Origin: Chitinophaga sp.
GTDB taxonomy: Bacteria > Bacteroidota > Bacteroidia > Chitinophagales > Chitinophagaceae
Direction: 5' to 3'
NCBI RefSeq assembly: GCF_017745275.1
Contig: NZ_JAGHZS010000010.1
Span: 62,001 to 126,000, forward strand
Length of the DNA: 64,000 bases
The notes beneath the pieces were generated by a model. That model had not been told where the DNA came from. It made no database searches and worked only from the letters and a program-made list of their open reading frames with translations. The translations under genes and the position numbers were made by a program. Numbering within the stretch: position 1 is the first letter of the stretch; each line of letters starts with the position of its first letter. Below are positions 45,107 through 54,241 of this stretch, piece after piece.

Positions 45107-46348
45107 GTGAGAATACTTTTTATCAATAAATATGAGAACAGCGGAGGTGCCGCGATTGCCGCACAACGGATAGCAGCGGGGCTTTCACAGTATTATCATA
45201 CCGAAAATCATTTTGTGGTAGGTACGCACCGGGCATCTGCCGGTGTTACGGTTACCCGCCCCGGTATGGTACGCAACGTAATAGAAAGGGGACTGAACGT
45301 AGTTACCAATAAGCTGGGATTACAATACTTATATTTTCCTTTTTCTTCGCCCGCTATTATGCGTGCTGCGCGCGCTTTTCAGCCGGATATCATCAGCTTG
45401 CACAATATACATGGCGGCTACTTCGATGCTACGTTATTACCGCGGTTATCTGTTGTAGCACCGGTAGTATGGACGTTGCACGACATGTGGGCCCTTACCG
45501 GCAATGCCGCGCATACCTTTGGGGATACTGCCTGGAAATCAGGCCGGGCCGGCAAATCAGAGCACAAGCATTCGCCTGCCATGGGCTTGCCTACCGGCAA
45601 TTACCTGATGCGCAGAAAGCAACGCCTGTATGCCGCCAGCGACCTGCATATCGTTTCTCCTTCCGAATGGCTGTACGATATGACGATGGAGAGTCCACTC
45701 ACCCGGGAGGAACCGTTGTATCATATCCCCAATCCAATTGATACTGATTATTTCCAGCCACAGGATAGAGCAGCGTCACGGCAGGCATTGGGATTACCTG
45801 CTGATGCACCTGTGATCACCTTTGTATCCGAGCGGTTGTTTAACAGCGAGTTCAAAGGAGGAGCAGAGTTGCTCCATATTTTACAACGGCTGGATCAACA
45901 GTTAACGCATAAAGTATACCTGCTGATGATTGGCAGGGATCGCATACCTGGCACATTTAAACACCTGGAATGTGTGTACACCGGCTACGTGAAGGATACC
46001 CAGAAAATGATTCAATGCTATAGTGCCAGTGATATTTTCTTTTATCCCACTAAAGCAGATAATTTACCAAATGTGCTGATAGAAGCCAGCAGCTGTGAAA
46101 CGGCCTGTATTACCTTTGACGTAGGGGGCTGCCGGGAAATAGTGAAGCATGGGGAAACCGGCTATGTGATTGCGCCGGGTAACCAGGAGGCATTTGCCAC
46201 GCATACCTTGTCGTTGTTGCAGGATCCGGCGCGCTGCCGGCAATTTGGTAAAGCAGCGCGGGAATACGTAGAACAGCGATTTAGTATGCCGGTGGTAGCA
46301 AAACAGTATTACGAGTTGTTTCAATCCGTGGTAAAGGAACCACTATAA
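45107..46348 (+). CDS. Glycosyltransferase family 4
   Basis: A 413-residue GT-B enzyme starting at GTG 45107 (RILFINKYENSGGAAIAAQR). SLHNIHGGYFD near residue 100, a ...PTKADNLPNVLIEASSCETA segment and GCREIVKHGETGYVIAPGN near the end mark GT4. It begins 3 bp after the deacetylase stop, so the genes are co-translated. Sugar specificity is unknown. Confidence 0.9.
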   Translation: MRILFINKYENSGGAAIAAQRIAAGLSQYYHTENHFVVGTHRASAGVTVTRPGMVRNVIERGLNVVTNKLGLQYLYFPFSSPAIMRAARAFQPDIISLHNIHGGYFDATLLPRLSVVAPVVWTLHDMWALTGNAAHTFGDTAWKSGRAGKSEHKHSPAMGLPTGNYLMRRKQRLYAASDLHIVSPSEWLYDMTMESPLTREEPLYHIPNPIDTDYFQPQDRAASRQALGLPADAPVITFVSERLFNSEFKGGAELLHILQRLDQQLTHKVYLLMIGRDRIPGTFKHLECVYTGYVKDTQKMIQCYSASDIFFYPTKADNLPNVLIEASSCETACITFDVGGCREIVKHGETGYVIAPGNQEAFATHTLSLLQDPARCRQFGKAAREYVEQRFSMPVVAKQYYELFQSVVKEPL

Positions 46349-46356
46349 TTATTTAC

Positions 46357-47112
46357 ATGAGTCAGTCAGCAAACCCGGTATTGAGCATTATCACCGTGTG
46401 TTTTAATGCGGAGAAATTTATAGAAAGCACGATTCAGAGCGTGCTGGCGCAAACCTACCCGCATATAGAATATATCATTGTGGATGGCGCCTCTAAGGAT
46501 AATACACTGGGCGTGATTGAAAAATACCGTTCCCGTATTGCCAAAGTGATTTCTGAAAAGGATAAGGGCCTGTATGATGCCATGAATAAGGGCATGCAGC
46601 TGGCTACGGGTGATTACCTGTTGTTTTTAAATGCAGATGATGTATTGGCAGATACAGACGTGGTGAGTAAAATGTTTGCCACCTGTGCCCATGCAGACGT
46701 GTACTATGGGGAAGCCATGTTCATGGATGAAAATGGTGTTGACATTGGTTTGCGTTCTGAACAAACGCCGCATAAAGTACCGGAGCAACTTACCTGGAAA
46801 AGCCTGAAACATGGCATGGTGGTATCGCATCAGGCGTACATCATTCGTAGGAGTTTAAGCCCGTTGTATGATTTACAATATAAAGTTTGTGCAGATATAG
46901 ACTGGATGATCCGCACTTTAAAAGCGTCCAGGAACATTTGCCATACACATGTAGTGGTAGCGCGATTCAGGGTAGGAGGTACTTCCAAGCAACATCAGCA
47001 ACTGGCCTGGAAAGAGCGGTATAAGATATTAAGCCGCTACTATGGGCATATCCCTAATTTTGCGCATCATTTGTTTATTGGACTGCGATACATCTTTTCC
47101 AAGCGATATTAG
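46357..47112 (+). CDS. Glycosyltransferase family 2
   Basis: A 251-residue GT2 enzyme: PVLSIITVCFNAEKFIESTI at the start, YIIVDGASKDNTLGVI (NTP-binding) and FLNADDVLADTDVV (DxD). Last gene of the glycan set, 8 bp after the GT4. Its stop is immediately followed by palindrome F. Confidence 0.92.
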   Translation: MSQSANPVLSIITVCFNAEKFIESTIQSVLAQTYPHIEYIIVDGASKDNTLGVIEKYRSRIAKVISEKDKGLYDAMNKGMQLATGDYLLFLNADDVLADTDVVSKMFATCAHADVYYGEAMFMDENGVDIGLRSEQTPHKVPEQLTWKSLKHGMVVSHQAYIIRRSLSPLYDLQYKVCADIDWMIRTLKASRNICHTHVVVARFRVGGTSKQHQQLAWKERYKILSRYYGHIPNFAHHLFIGLRYIFSKRY

Positions 47113-47113
47113 T

Positions 47114-47243
47114 GGAGCAGAAAGCATAAAGCAGAAAGCAAAAAGCTATTGAGGCGATTGACAAAAGCGAATAAGTAATCAAATACTCGCTCTTGTCAAT
47201 CGCCTCAATAGCTTTTTGCTTTCTGCTTTATGCTTTCCGCTCC
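47114..47243. repeat. Long palindrome F (GCNNAAA class)
   Basis: Arms of 57 bp (47114-47170 and 47187-47243) with a 16-bp loop. Heptads GCAGAAA, GCATAAA, GCAGAAA, GCAAAAA then GCTATTGAGGCGATTGACAA are in the same order on both arms. The right arm overlaps the 3' end of the YfhO gene, coding its last residues (ERKA and stop). Confidence 0.95.
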
Positions 47244-49723
47244 TTCTTCAGATATTGAAAAAACTCCCATCCAAACACGCCGATTACTATCAGCAGCAGC
47301 AATGCGGAGGAGATGTTGGCGATTTTCAAACCAGTGAAAATGGTAGTAGGTTCGAAGCGCATTTCAATTTTATGATCACCTGCAGGAATTTTAAGGCCGC
47401 GCAGGGCGTAGTTGGTGCGGATGATATCGGTGGGTTTGTCATCGATAAATGCTTTCCAGCCGGCAGGGTAGTATATTTCAGAGAATACGCCGAAGCCATC
47501 CTGGGGGTTGTGCGAAGCATATTCCAGTTTATTCAGGCCGTATTTGGTGAGCTTGATGCTGGCGCTGCTATCGGCGCTGGTTTTGAAATTGCCCATCTGT
47601 GCGGCGAAGCGTTTGTCGATCACGGCAGAATCGCGGGTGTTCAGGTAATCCAGCGTTTTCATTTCCGTGTTGGCATCTGGCGCCCAAACGATATCTTTTA
47701 CAAACCAGGCATTACCATAAGCGCCGGGGTTGCGTTGCGCCACCGGTTGACCACTTTTCTGATCTGGTACAATAAAATATTTCGTGTTGAGCATATTCAG
47801 CACGTGCATATTTTGTTTTGAGATCTGGTGGGTGATGAGATCCTGGTAGATCCACAATTTAGCAGGGCTATAGCCACCAATGTTTTTGTGGAAGTAGGAA
47901 GGAGATGCATCATCGAATGGTGCGGTGGTAACGTTAAATACGCGGTAATATGGATCCGGATCCTGCTTGATCTGCTGATCGGCAGGTGATGGCTGTAATA
48001 CCTGCATATAGCTGAGATCATCTACGAAGCTGTCGTTATTCAGGTAATTTCTATCTACCTGTAACAGGTCGATAGCCACAGCGCCGGTGATGATCAGCAG
48101 GGCGGCCTGCCATTTTATTTTATCCTGGAGGTAAGCCCAGATAGCGCCGGCAGCGATGAGGATGAAGATAGCGGAGCGGAATGCATCTTTGATGAGGAGG
48201 CTGCTGCGATCTTTCTCCAGGGCGCGGATCAGGAGTTTGCCGTTTTCTTCGCCGCCCATCATCTGTGCGAAATAGCCTTGCATGTTGGCATCGCTGGCGC
48301 TGCTGAAGCCGGTGAAGAAGTAGCTGATGAGTACGAAGCCGAGGAGTATACCACCGGTAATGAGCAGGGCTTCTTTCAATTTTTTCAGCAGTTCTGCTTT
48401 GGTGAGTTTGCTGGCGATTACCTCCTGTAAGCCCCAGCAGCCCAGCACTACGAAAGTAAGGGAGGGTAATACCAGTGCCTGTGCAGGCGCGCGGAATTTA
48501 TTGTAGAGGGGGAGATGATAGAACAGGAAATCATTGATGAATGCCATGTTTTTACCCCATGCCAGTATAAAGCCAACAATAGTTACACCTACCAGCCACC
48601 ATTTATGCCAGCTTTTCACTAACAGTAACGATAATACGAAAAGAAAGCAGATGATAGCGCCTACATATACCGGGCCGGAAGTGCCTTTGGCCTGGGCGCC
48701 GTAGTATACCGGCAATTTCTGTTGTTCTACAAACTGTTCTACCTGTTGCGCAGGTACGCCCAGGCTGATCATTTGCTGCGCGAAATTGGAATTGCTGCCC
48801 AGTTTCTGTGCGGAGGAGTTACCTACGTAGCCAGGGATGAGGAAGGTACCTGATTCGGCTTTACCATAACTCCAGTCGTATGCGTAATCTATATCCAGGC
48901 CGGTAGATTTCTTTTGTGCAATATCGCCCTGGTCGAGGGTAAGCTCAGATTTGCTGCCACGCATGGTATAGTCGGTATACTCGCGGAGCATCAACAGGCT
49001 GTCCATAGAAGTAAGTATGGCCAGTGCGCCGGCAATGGCCAGCAGACCGGATGCTTTCAGGAACTGTGGTATTTGCTTCTCCCGAAGGGCATGAATAAAG
49101 GCGCCTATTGCCAGGCAGCCCACCATGATGAGGGTATAATAAATAATCTGCAGGTGGTTATTATAGATGAGCATGCCGGTAGCCAATGCTGTTAATGCAG
49201 CACCGGTGATCAGTTTACCGCGGTAGGTGAGAATAATTCCCGCCAGTACAGCCGGCATGAGGGCGATGTCGAACATTTTGGTGATATGGCCTACGTCTAT
49301 AATGATCACGTTGTAGGAGCAAAACGTGAAGGCAACGGCACCCATGATGCGGATCCAGTATTTGAAGTCCAGGATACAGAGGAGCAGGTACATGCTCAAC
49401 ATGGCCAGGAACAACATATTAATAGGGAATGGTGTTTTCAGGGTCGCGATGGTGTTCATCCAGGCCACCCGGTTGGTACCCGGGCCGGTATAAATCACGT
49501 AAGACGGCATGCCTGAAAACATGCTGTTGGTCCATAAAGGGCGTTCACCGGTTGCTTCATAAAAGTCCTTTGCCTCTTTCGCCATTCCCTCCACATTTTT
49601 CATGTCGGCCTGGTTTACAACTTTGCCTTCCAGGACGGGAGAACAATACACCACTGCCAGCAGCAGGAAGATACCTATTGCTGCAAGGTGCGGAAGAATG
49701 GCTTTTAGCCAGTTTTGCTTCAT
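47228..49723 (-). CDS. YfhO-family membrane protein
   Basis: An 831-residue inner-membrane protein with about a dozen hydrophobic helices in the first two thirds, then a periplasmic C-terminal domain and a final TM helix (LLLLIVIGVFGWEFFQYL). Segments LKTPFPINMLFLAMLSMYLL and YNKFRAPAQALVLPSLTFVVLG are typical of YfhO relatives, which in Gram-positives glycosylate teichoic acids. In Bacteroidota the role is unproven; a lipid-linked sugar transfer is plausible given the adjacent glycan genes. The last codons come from palindrome F. Confidence 0.85.
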   Translation of the reverse strand: MKQNWLKAILPHLAAIGIFLLLAVVYCSPVLEGKVVNQADMKNVEGMAKEAKDFYEATGERPLWTNSMFSGMPSYVIYTGPGTNRVAWMNTIATLKTPFPINMLFLAMLSMYLLLCILDFKYWIRIMGAVAFTFCSYNVIIIDVGHITKMFDIALMPAVLAGIILTYRGKLITGAALTALATGMLIYNNHLQIIYYTLIMVGCLAIGAFIHALREKQIPQFLKASGLLAIAGALAILTSMDSLLMLREYTDYTMRGSKSELTLDQGDIAQKKSTGLDIDYAYDWSYGKAESGTFLIPGYVGNSSAQKLGSNSNFAQQMISLGVPAQQVEQFVEQQKLPVYYGAQAKGTSGPVYVGAIICFLFVLSLLLVKSWHKWWLVGVTIVGFILAWGKNMAFINDFLFYHLPLYNKFRAPAQALVLPSLTFVVLGCWGLQEVIASKLTKAELLKKLKEALLITGGILLGFVLISYFFTGFSSASDANMQGYFAQMMGGEENGKLLIRALEKDRSSLLIKDAFRSAIFILIAAGAIWAYLQDKIKWQAALLIITGAVAIDLLQVDRNYLNNDSFVDDLSYMQVLQPSPADQQIKQDPDPYYRVFNVTTAPFDDASPSYFHKNIGGYSPAKLWIYQDLITHQISKQNMHVLNMLNTKYFIVPDQKSGQPVAQRNPGAYGNAWFVKDIVWAPDANTEMKTLDYLNTRDSAVIDKRFAAQMGNFKTSADSSASIKLTKYGLNKLEYASHNPQDGFGVFSEIYYPAGWKAFIDDKPTDIIRTNYALRGLKIPAGDHKIEMRFEPTTIFTGLKIANISSALLLLIVIGVFGWEFFQYLKKERKA

Positions 49724-49785
49724 CGGATATTTTGGATTTAGTTTTAAAGAAACAAAAATAACTGTAATTTATCCGAAATTTCAAT

Positions 49786-50067
49786 ATGCGCTGGATACGG
49801 TTCCTTTTAAAATTTGCATTTATATGCAATCTGTGCTTTCTCATCAGTGAAATCCTGCGTATTACCGTATATGATCATGCGTTAGATACTATCGTGAATC
49901 ATGTGCTGGTACTGGGTGTAGGGATTGCTTTTCCGTTGAATGGATTGGTGTGTGTGTTGACAGGGGTACTCTTATTGTTAAAAAAAATACAATGGAAGAC
50001 ACTGCCTCCCTGGTTATATTTGCTCAACATTGCCATTTTTATATTTCAACTCATAGTTAATTACTAA
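49786..50067 (+). CDS. Small membrane protein
   Basis: A 93-residue hydrophobic protein with three predicted helices (about 5-23, 40-62, 73-90). I do not recognise a family. Its stop codon abuts the ATG of the queuosine-precursor transporter (0-bp gap), so it is likely co-translated with it. Confidence 0.7.
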   Translation: MRWIRFLLKFAFICNLCFLISEILRITVYDHALDTIVNHVLVLGVGIAFPLNGLVCVLTGVLLLLKKIQWKTLPPWLYLLNIAIFIFQLIVNY

Positions 50068-50874
50068 ATGATCAAACAGTTATTAAACGACAAGCCTACC
50101 AAGCTGTTCGTTATATTCACCAGTTTTTTTGTGGCCAACGCATTGATTGCAGAATGTATTGGCGGTAAACTATTTTCGCTGGAACAGCTATTCGGTATGA
50201 CGCCGCATAAATTCACCCTGTTTGGAGAGTCGGGCCTGTCCTATACTTTAACCGCAGGGGTGTTATTATGGCCGTTGGAGTTTGTGATGACAGATATTGT
50301 GAATGAATATTTTGGTCCGAAGGCGGTGCGCCGTATTTCTTATATCGCGGTGGCATTGATTTCCTATGCGTTCATTATGTTCCTGGTGGCTATCAATGTG
50401 CCGGCCGACGGCTGGTGGGTAGGCAGCAAGGCAGCCGACGGTGTTCCCAATATGCAAACGGCCTTTACAAGTATTTTCGGACAGGGCATGTGGATCATCC
50501 TCGGTAGCTTAACCGCTTTCCTGGTAAGCCAGATCGTGGATGTTACGGTATTTCACCGCATTAAAAAACGCACGGGCGATAAACACGTATGGTTGCGGGC
50601 AACCGGCTCCACTATTGTATCGCAGTTGGTAGACAGCTTCATCGTATTATTTATTGCCTTTAAGCTGGGGAATAACTGGAGCTGGCAAAGGGTGTTGGCC
50701 ATTTGTATGGTGAACTACAGCTACAAATTTGTATTGGCAGTAGCGCTTACGCCGTTGATCTACCTGTTGGAACACCGGATAGAACGTTTCCTGGGGCATG
50801 ATCTGGCAAAGAAAATGAAATTAGCGGCAATGGGGAAGGAGCATCCGCTCGTTGACCCGATTGTTAGTGATTAG
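50068..50874 (+). CDS. Queuosine precursor transporter (YhhQ family)
   Basis: A 268-residue membrane protein of the YhhQ/VUT family, importing preQ0/preQ1 for queuosine tRNA modification. LLWPLEFVMTDIVNEYFGPK near residues 70-90 and STIVSQLVDSFIVLFIAF near 190-207 are family signatures. Starts directly after the small membrane protein. Its stop overlaps palindrome G. Confidence 0.93.
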   Translation: MIKQLLNDKPTKLFVIFTSFFVANALIAECIGGKLFSLEQLFGMTPHKFTLFGESGLSYTLTAGVLLWPLEFVMTDIVNEYFGPKAVRRISYIAVALISYAFIMFLVAINVPADGWWVGSKAADGVPNMQTAFTSIFGQGMWIILGSLTAFLVSQIVDVTVFHRIKKRTGDKHVWLRATGSTIVSQLVDSFIVLFIAFKLGNNWSWQRVLAICMVNYSYKFVLAVALTPLIYLLEHRIERFLGHDLAKKMKLAAMGKEHPLVDPIVSD

Positions 50875-50993
50875 CAGAAAGCATAAAGCATAAAGCAAAA
50901 AGCCATCAGAGCGATTAACCAGCGGGTATATTATTTATCCGCATTAATCATTCGCTCCGATGGCTTTTTGCTTTCAGCTTTACGCTTTATGCT
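50873..50993. repeat. Long palindrome G (GCNNAAA class, GCCATC variant)
   Basis: Left arm 50873-50925 and right arm 50939-50993. Both arms carry GCCATC where most elements have GCTATT. The outer heptads differ between arms (left GCATAAA, right GCGTAAA/GCTGAAA), so this copy is more decayed. Convergent border of the queuosine transporter and NUDIX genes. Confidence 0.88.
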
Positions 50994-50996
50994 CAA

Positions 50997-51449
50997 TTAA
51001 TATCTTTCCTTAATAATATCCGCTACTACTTTATCAATGGGTAAAGTCACCGCATCGGCGGAAAACTCACGCCAGTCGATCCAGCGGGCGCGCTCTACTT
51101 CTTCCACGCCTTCCGGTACGGTAAAGTCGAAGGGTTTGGTGCTGACGTTGGCAGTAAATGGTGAGGTAGGTGTTACCAGGTAATAGATGGAGATGATTTG
51201 TGTTTCATTATCAAATGCAGAGATCTGGAAGAAGTCGGTAGTATAAATGTGCTCCACAACTTTTACATCTTGCCCCAGTTCTTCCTGCCATTCTCTTATC
51301 ACACATTCGATGGTTCCTTCTCCAAATTCGAGGCCACCGCCGGGAAATTTGGTATAATAACCCCCACGGATATACTCATCGCTGACCAGCACCTGTTGGT
51401 GTTCATTGATCATGATGCCGTATACTCTTACGTTAAATCCTGTTTTCAT
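50997..51449 (-). CDS. NUDIX hydrolase
   Basis: A 150-residue NUDIX protein. The Nudix box runs from GGGLEFGEGTIECVIREWQE to ELG (about residues 37-60), matching Gx5Ex7REUxEExGU. Substrate unknown. It lies 20 bp downstream of the CorA gene on the same strand, which suggests co-transcription. Confidence 0.92.
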   Translation of the reverse strand: MKTGFNVRVYGIMINEHQQVLVSDEYIRGGYYTKFPGGGLEFGEGTIECVIREWQEELGQDVKVVEHIYTTDFFQISAFDNETQIISIYYLVTPTSPFTANVSTKPFDFTVPEGVEEVERARWIDWREFSADAVTLPIDKVVADIIKERY

Positions 51450-51469
51450 ATGGTAGTATCAATTAATGG

Positions 51470-52408
51470 TTAGAACCATTTCTTCTTCATAAAATACCAG
51501 CTGATCACTACAGAAATAGCGATGGAAAGGATTACTGGTATATAGAAGGCGTGCATGGTATGCTGATAGGGAATGTCTACGTTCATGCCATAGATACTGG
51601 CTACCAGCATGGGAAATGTAAGGATGATGGTAATAGACGTTAAGCGCTTCATTACCACGTTCAGGTTATTGGAGATGATGCTGGCAAAGGCATCCATGGT
51701 ACTGCTGAGGATATTGGTGTATACATTGGCCATTTCCAGCGCCTGGGAAGTGTCTACAATCAAATCCTGCAGGAATTCTTTCTCATCTTCATTGAGGCCC
51801 AGGAAATTGGTACGTTCCAGTTTCATCAGCAGGAGTTCATTGCTGCGCAGGGCGGTCACGAAGTATACCAGGCTTTTCTGGATCCGCATGATCCCTAATA
51901 ACTCTTCATTCCGGTTGGAATCATAAAGTTTCGCTTCCAGCATGTTCCTGCGCTGGTTGATTTCTTTCAGATAATCCAGGAAGTTGATGACCACTTTTTC
52001 GAAGATCTTGAGCACCATCATATTCCTTTTCTCGGGAGAGCGGTTATGGAAGGTGTTCAGGAATTTCTTGATCGCCGTATTATCGAAGGAGTTGACCGTG
52101 ATAATCTGGTGGTGGGTCAGGATAATTACAATCGGGATCGTGATATAGAAGGCATCACTTTCGTTGATGGAATTATTTTCGGTGGGGGTTTTCAGTACAA
52201 TGAGTTTCACATTGTCTTCCAGCTCAAACCTTGATTTTTCGTCGATATCGAGGGAATCCGTGAGGAAGTCCAGGGGGATATCCAACTCTTCGGATAACTG
52301 TTCAAATTCGGCCTGTTTCAGCGGAGGGGTAATATTCACCCAGGCGCCGTTTTCAGGCTGTTTTATTTCTACAGTTTTGGAATCTATATTTGTGAAATAC
52401 TGGATCAT
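51470..52408 (-). CDS. corA: CorA-family divalent cation transporter
   Basis: About 312 residues. A soluble N-terminal funnel with long helices, then two C-terminal TM helices with the pore motif YGMNVDIPYQ (GMN) between them and a basic tail ending MKKKWF. These features are diagnostic of CorA Mg2+/Co2+ channels. ATG 52408 (MIQYFTNID) is preferred over 52417. Confidence 0.93.
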   Translation of the reverse strand: MIQYFTNIDSKTVEIKQPENGAWVNITPPLKQAEFEQLSEELDIPLDFLTDSLDIDEKSRFELEDNVKLIVLKTPTENNSINESDAFYITIPIVIILTHHQIITVNSFDNTAIKKFLNTFHNRSPEKRNMMVLKIFEKVVINFLDYLKEINQRRNMLEAKLYDSNRNEELLGIMRIQKSLVYFVTALRSNELLLMKLERTNFLGLNEDEKEFLQDLIVDTSQALEMANVYTNILSSTMDAFASIISNNLNVVMKRLTSITIILTFPMLVASIYGMNVDIPYQHTMHAFYIPVILSIAISVVISWYFMKKKWF

Positions 52409-52431
52409 CGGGCGCAAAGGTAGTTAAAATG

Positions 52432-52461
52432 TTGAATCCTCTTCCATATTACGTAATATTG
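52432..52461 (+). promoter_or_regulatory. Likely promoter of the flippase gene
   Basis: TTG at 52432-52434, 19-bp spacer, TAATATTG (one mismatch to TAnnTTTG) at 52454-52461, about 35 bp before the start codon. Confidence 0.5.
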
Positions 52462-52495
52462 CACATTGGGAATAATTAATTTTATTTATATATAA

Positions 52496-53989
52496 ATGGG
52501 CGTAATAAAACAACAGAGTATAAAGTCAACATTGCTGATTTACATTGGTTTTGCGGTAGGAGCTATTAATGTTGTCATCCTGTTTCCCCATGTATTCGGG
52601 AAGAATGAGTTCGGATTAACCCGGTTGTTGCCAGAAATTGCCATGGTCCTCGTGCCGATTTGTACCCTGAGTGCTGTCCCTACCATCAGCCGTTTTTTCC
52701 CTTATTATGCCAGTCATGTAAAGAATAAAGATAACGATATGTTAACCTGGTCGGTGCTGGCAACATTGATAGGGTTTAGCTTATTTGTGTTGGGGAGCAT
52801 CTTTTTTAGGGAGTCGATCATCAATGCTTATAAAGACAAATCCCCTTTATTCGTTACTTATTTCTACCTGTTATATCCTAACGTTTTTTTATTTGCCCTG
52901 TTTGGCGTGTTCGAGAGCTACAGTGCCTCCCGTCATTTGTCGGTGTTCCCGAACTTTCTGAAAGAGCTGGTAATGCGTTTATTAACGACCGTGTTGATAG
53001 GCGCATATTATTTCCGTTGGATCAGTTTAGATGTTTTCCTCTGGCTTTTTTCCTTGTTATATGGTGCGTTATTGCTGGTGCTGATGATATATCTTTACCG
53101 GCACCATTATCTGCATTTCACTTTTAAGGTGAGCAACGTGACCCGCAGGTTGTCCCGGCAGATGCTTACCTATTCGGTTTCGCTGTTGGGTGCTACGTTG
53201 TTTACGCTGCTGGCGAAAAACCTGGCTCCGCTTATCCTGGCGAGCAAGAATGGTTTGGGAGATGTGGCCTACCTGACCATTGTGACTTACGTGTCCATGT
53301 TGATTTTAATACCACAGCGTAGTATTTCTACTATTGGATTGCCGGTATTAGCACAGGCCTGGAAGGAAAGAGATATGAAGAAGATAGATGAAGTATACAC
53401 GAAGTCTTCTTTGCTGCAGTTGATTTACGCAATGTTCATTTTCCTGGTGATCTGGTTAAATATCGATAATTTTTTTATGCTGTTGCCAGAAGGGTATAGC
53501 AGCGGAAAATATGTGGTGCTGTATTTTGGTATTGCCAGGGTGATTGACATGGGGACCGGCCTGAATAGCCAGGTGCTGGCTACTTCCCGTTTCTGGCGCT
53601 ACGACCTGTATAGCTCCATTGTGTTACTGGCTTTCTCTTTCCCACTAAACTTTTACCTGATCAATGATTTTGGCCTGGACGGTTCTGGCTATGCCGAGCT
53701 GATTTCCATATTTATATTTAACCTCATCCGGTACTTGTTTATCTGGATAAAATTTGGTTTGCAACCTTTTAACTGGGATACGGTAAAAGCGCTGGCGATA
53801 TCGCTGGTAGCTTATCTTGCCTGCATGTGGATTCCTTTTATCATTCATCCTTTTATTGATATTGCCATCAGAAGCGCTTTGTTTGTGGTGATATTTGCTT
53901 CGCTGATACTGGTGTTCAAGGTGTCGGGCGATATTAATAGTACTGTGTATACCACGTGGAATAAGTTAAGAGGAAGAAGGGAGGAGTAA
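52496..53989 (+). CDS. Oligosaccharide flippase (Wzx/MATE-like)
   Basis: A 497-residue membrane protein with about 14 helices and the start KQQSIKSTLLIYIGFAVGAI typical of polysaccharide biosynthesis/flippase proteins. Segments FFPYYASHVKNKDNDML and LLPEGYSSGKYVVLYFGIARVID also fit. I infer export of a lipid-linked oligosaccharide across the inner membrane, possibly the product of the nearby glycan cluster. Confidence 0.9.
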   Translation: MGVIKQQSIKSTLLIYIGFAVGAINVVILFPHVFGKNEFGLTRLLPEIAMVLVPICTLSAVPTISRFFPYYASHVKNKDNDMLTWSVLATLIGFSLFVLGSIFFRESIINAYKDKSPLFVTYFYLLYPNVFLFALFGVFESYSASRHLSVFPNFLKELVMRLLTTVLIGAYYFRWISLDVFLWLFSLLYGALLLVLMIYLYRHHYLHFTFKVSNVTRRLSRQMLTYSVSLLGATLFTLLAKNLAPLILASKNGLGDVAYLTIVTYVSMLILIPQRSISTIGLPVLAQAWKERDMKKIDEVYTKSSLLQLIYAMFIFLVIWLNIDNFFMLLPEGYSSGKYVVLYFGIARVIDMGTGLNSQVLATSRFWRYDLYSSIVLLAFSFPLNFYLINDFGLDGSGYAELISIFIFNLIRYLFIWIKFGLQPFNWDTVKALAISLVAYLACMWIPFIIHPFIDIAIRSALFVVIFASLILVFKVSGDINSTVYTTWNKLRGRREE

Positions 53990-53995
53990 GTTTTT

Positions 53996-54022
53996 AGTGG
54001 TATCACATGTTGTGATACCACT
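53996..54022. promoter_or_regulatory. Perfect 12-bp palindrome
   Basis: AGTGGTATCACA TGT TGTGATACCACT, just after the flippase stop and 24 bp before a small ORF. It has no U tract, so it may be an operator or a weak terminator. Confidence 0.5.
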
Positions 54023-54046
54023 AGTCAATGAAGGCTTTAGTGTTTT

Positions 54047-54238
54047 ATGATAAATAAGTTGATCAACTGGTTCAAAGCACCCCGAAATATAGTCGTTATG
54101 GTTTCAACAACGGTGTTAGTGACATGTGTTTTTGTTGGCACCAGTGTGGAAGGAGTAATCCGCCTCGTTGTGTTTTTAGGCATAGCAATTATAATCGGCT
54201 ATGCCGCTATCATCTTGATAAATAAACTATTTAAATAG
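54047..54238 (+). CDS. Small two-helix membrane protein
   Basis: A 63-residue protein with a short basic N-terminus (NKLINWFKAPRN) and two hydrophobic helices (about 16-31 and 36-58). Unrecognised. It follows the flippase on the same strand and converges with the WecF-like gene, 3 bp from its stop. Confidence 0.55.
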   Translation: MINKLINWFKAPRNIVVMVSTTVLVTCVFVGTSVEGVIRLVVFLGIAIIIGYAAIILINKLFK

Positions 54239-54241
54239 TGG

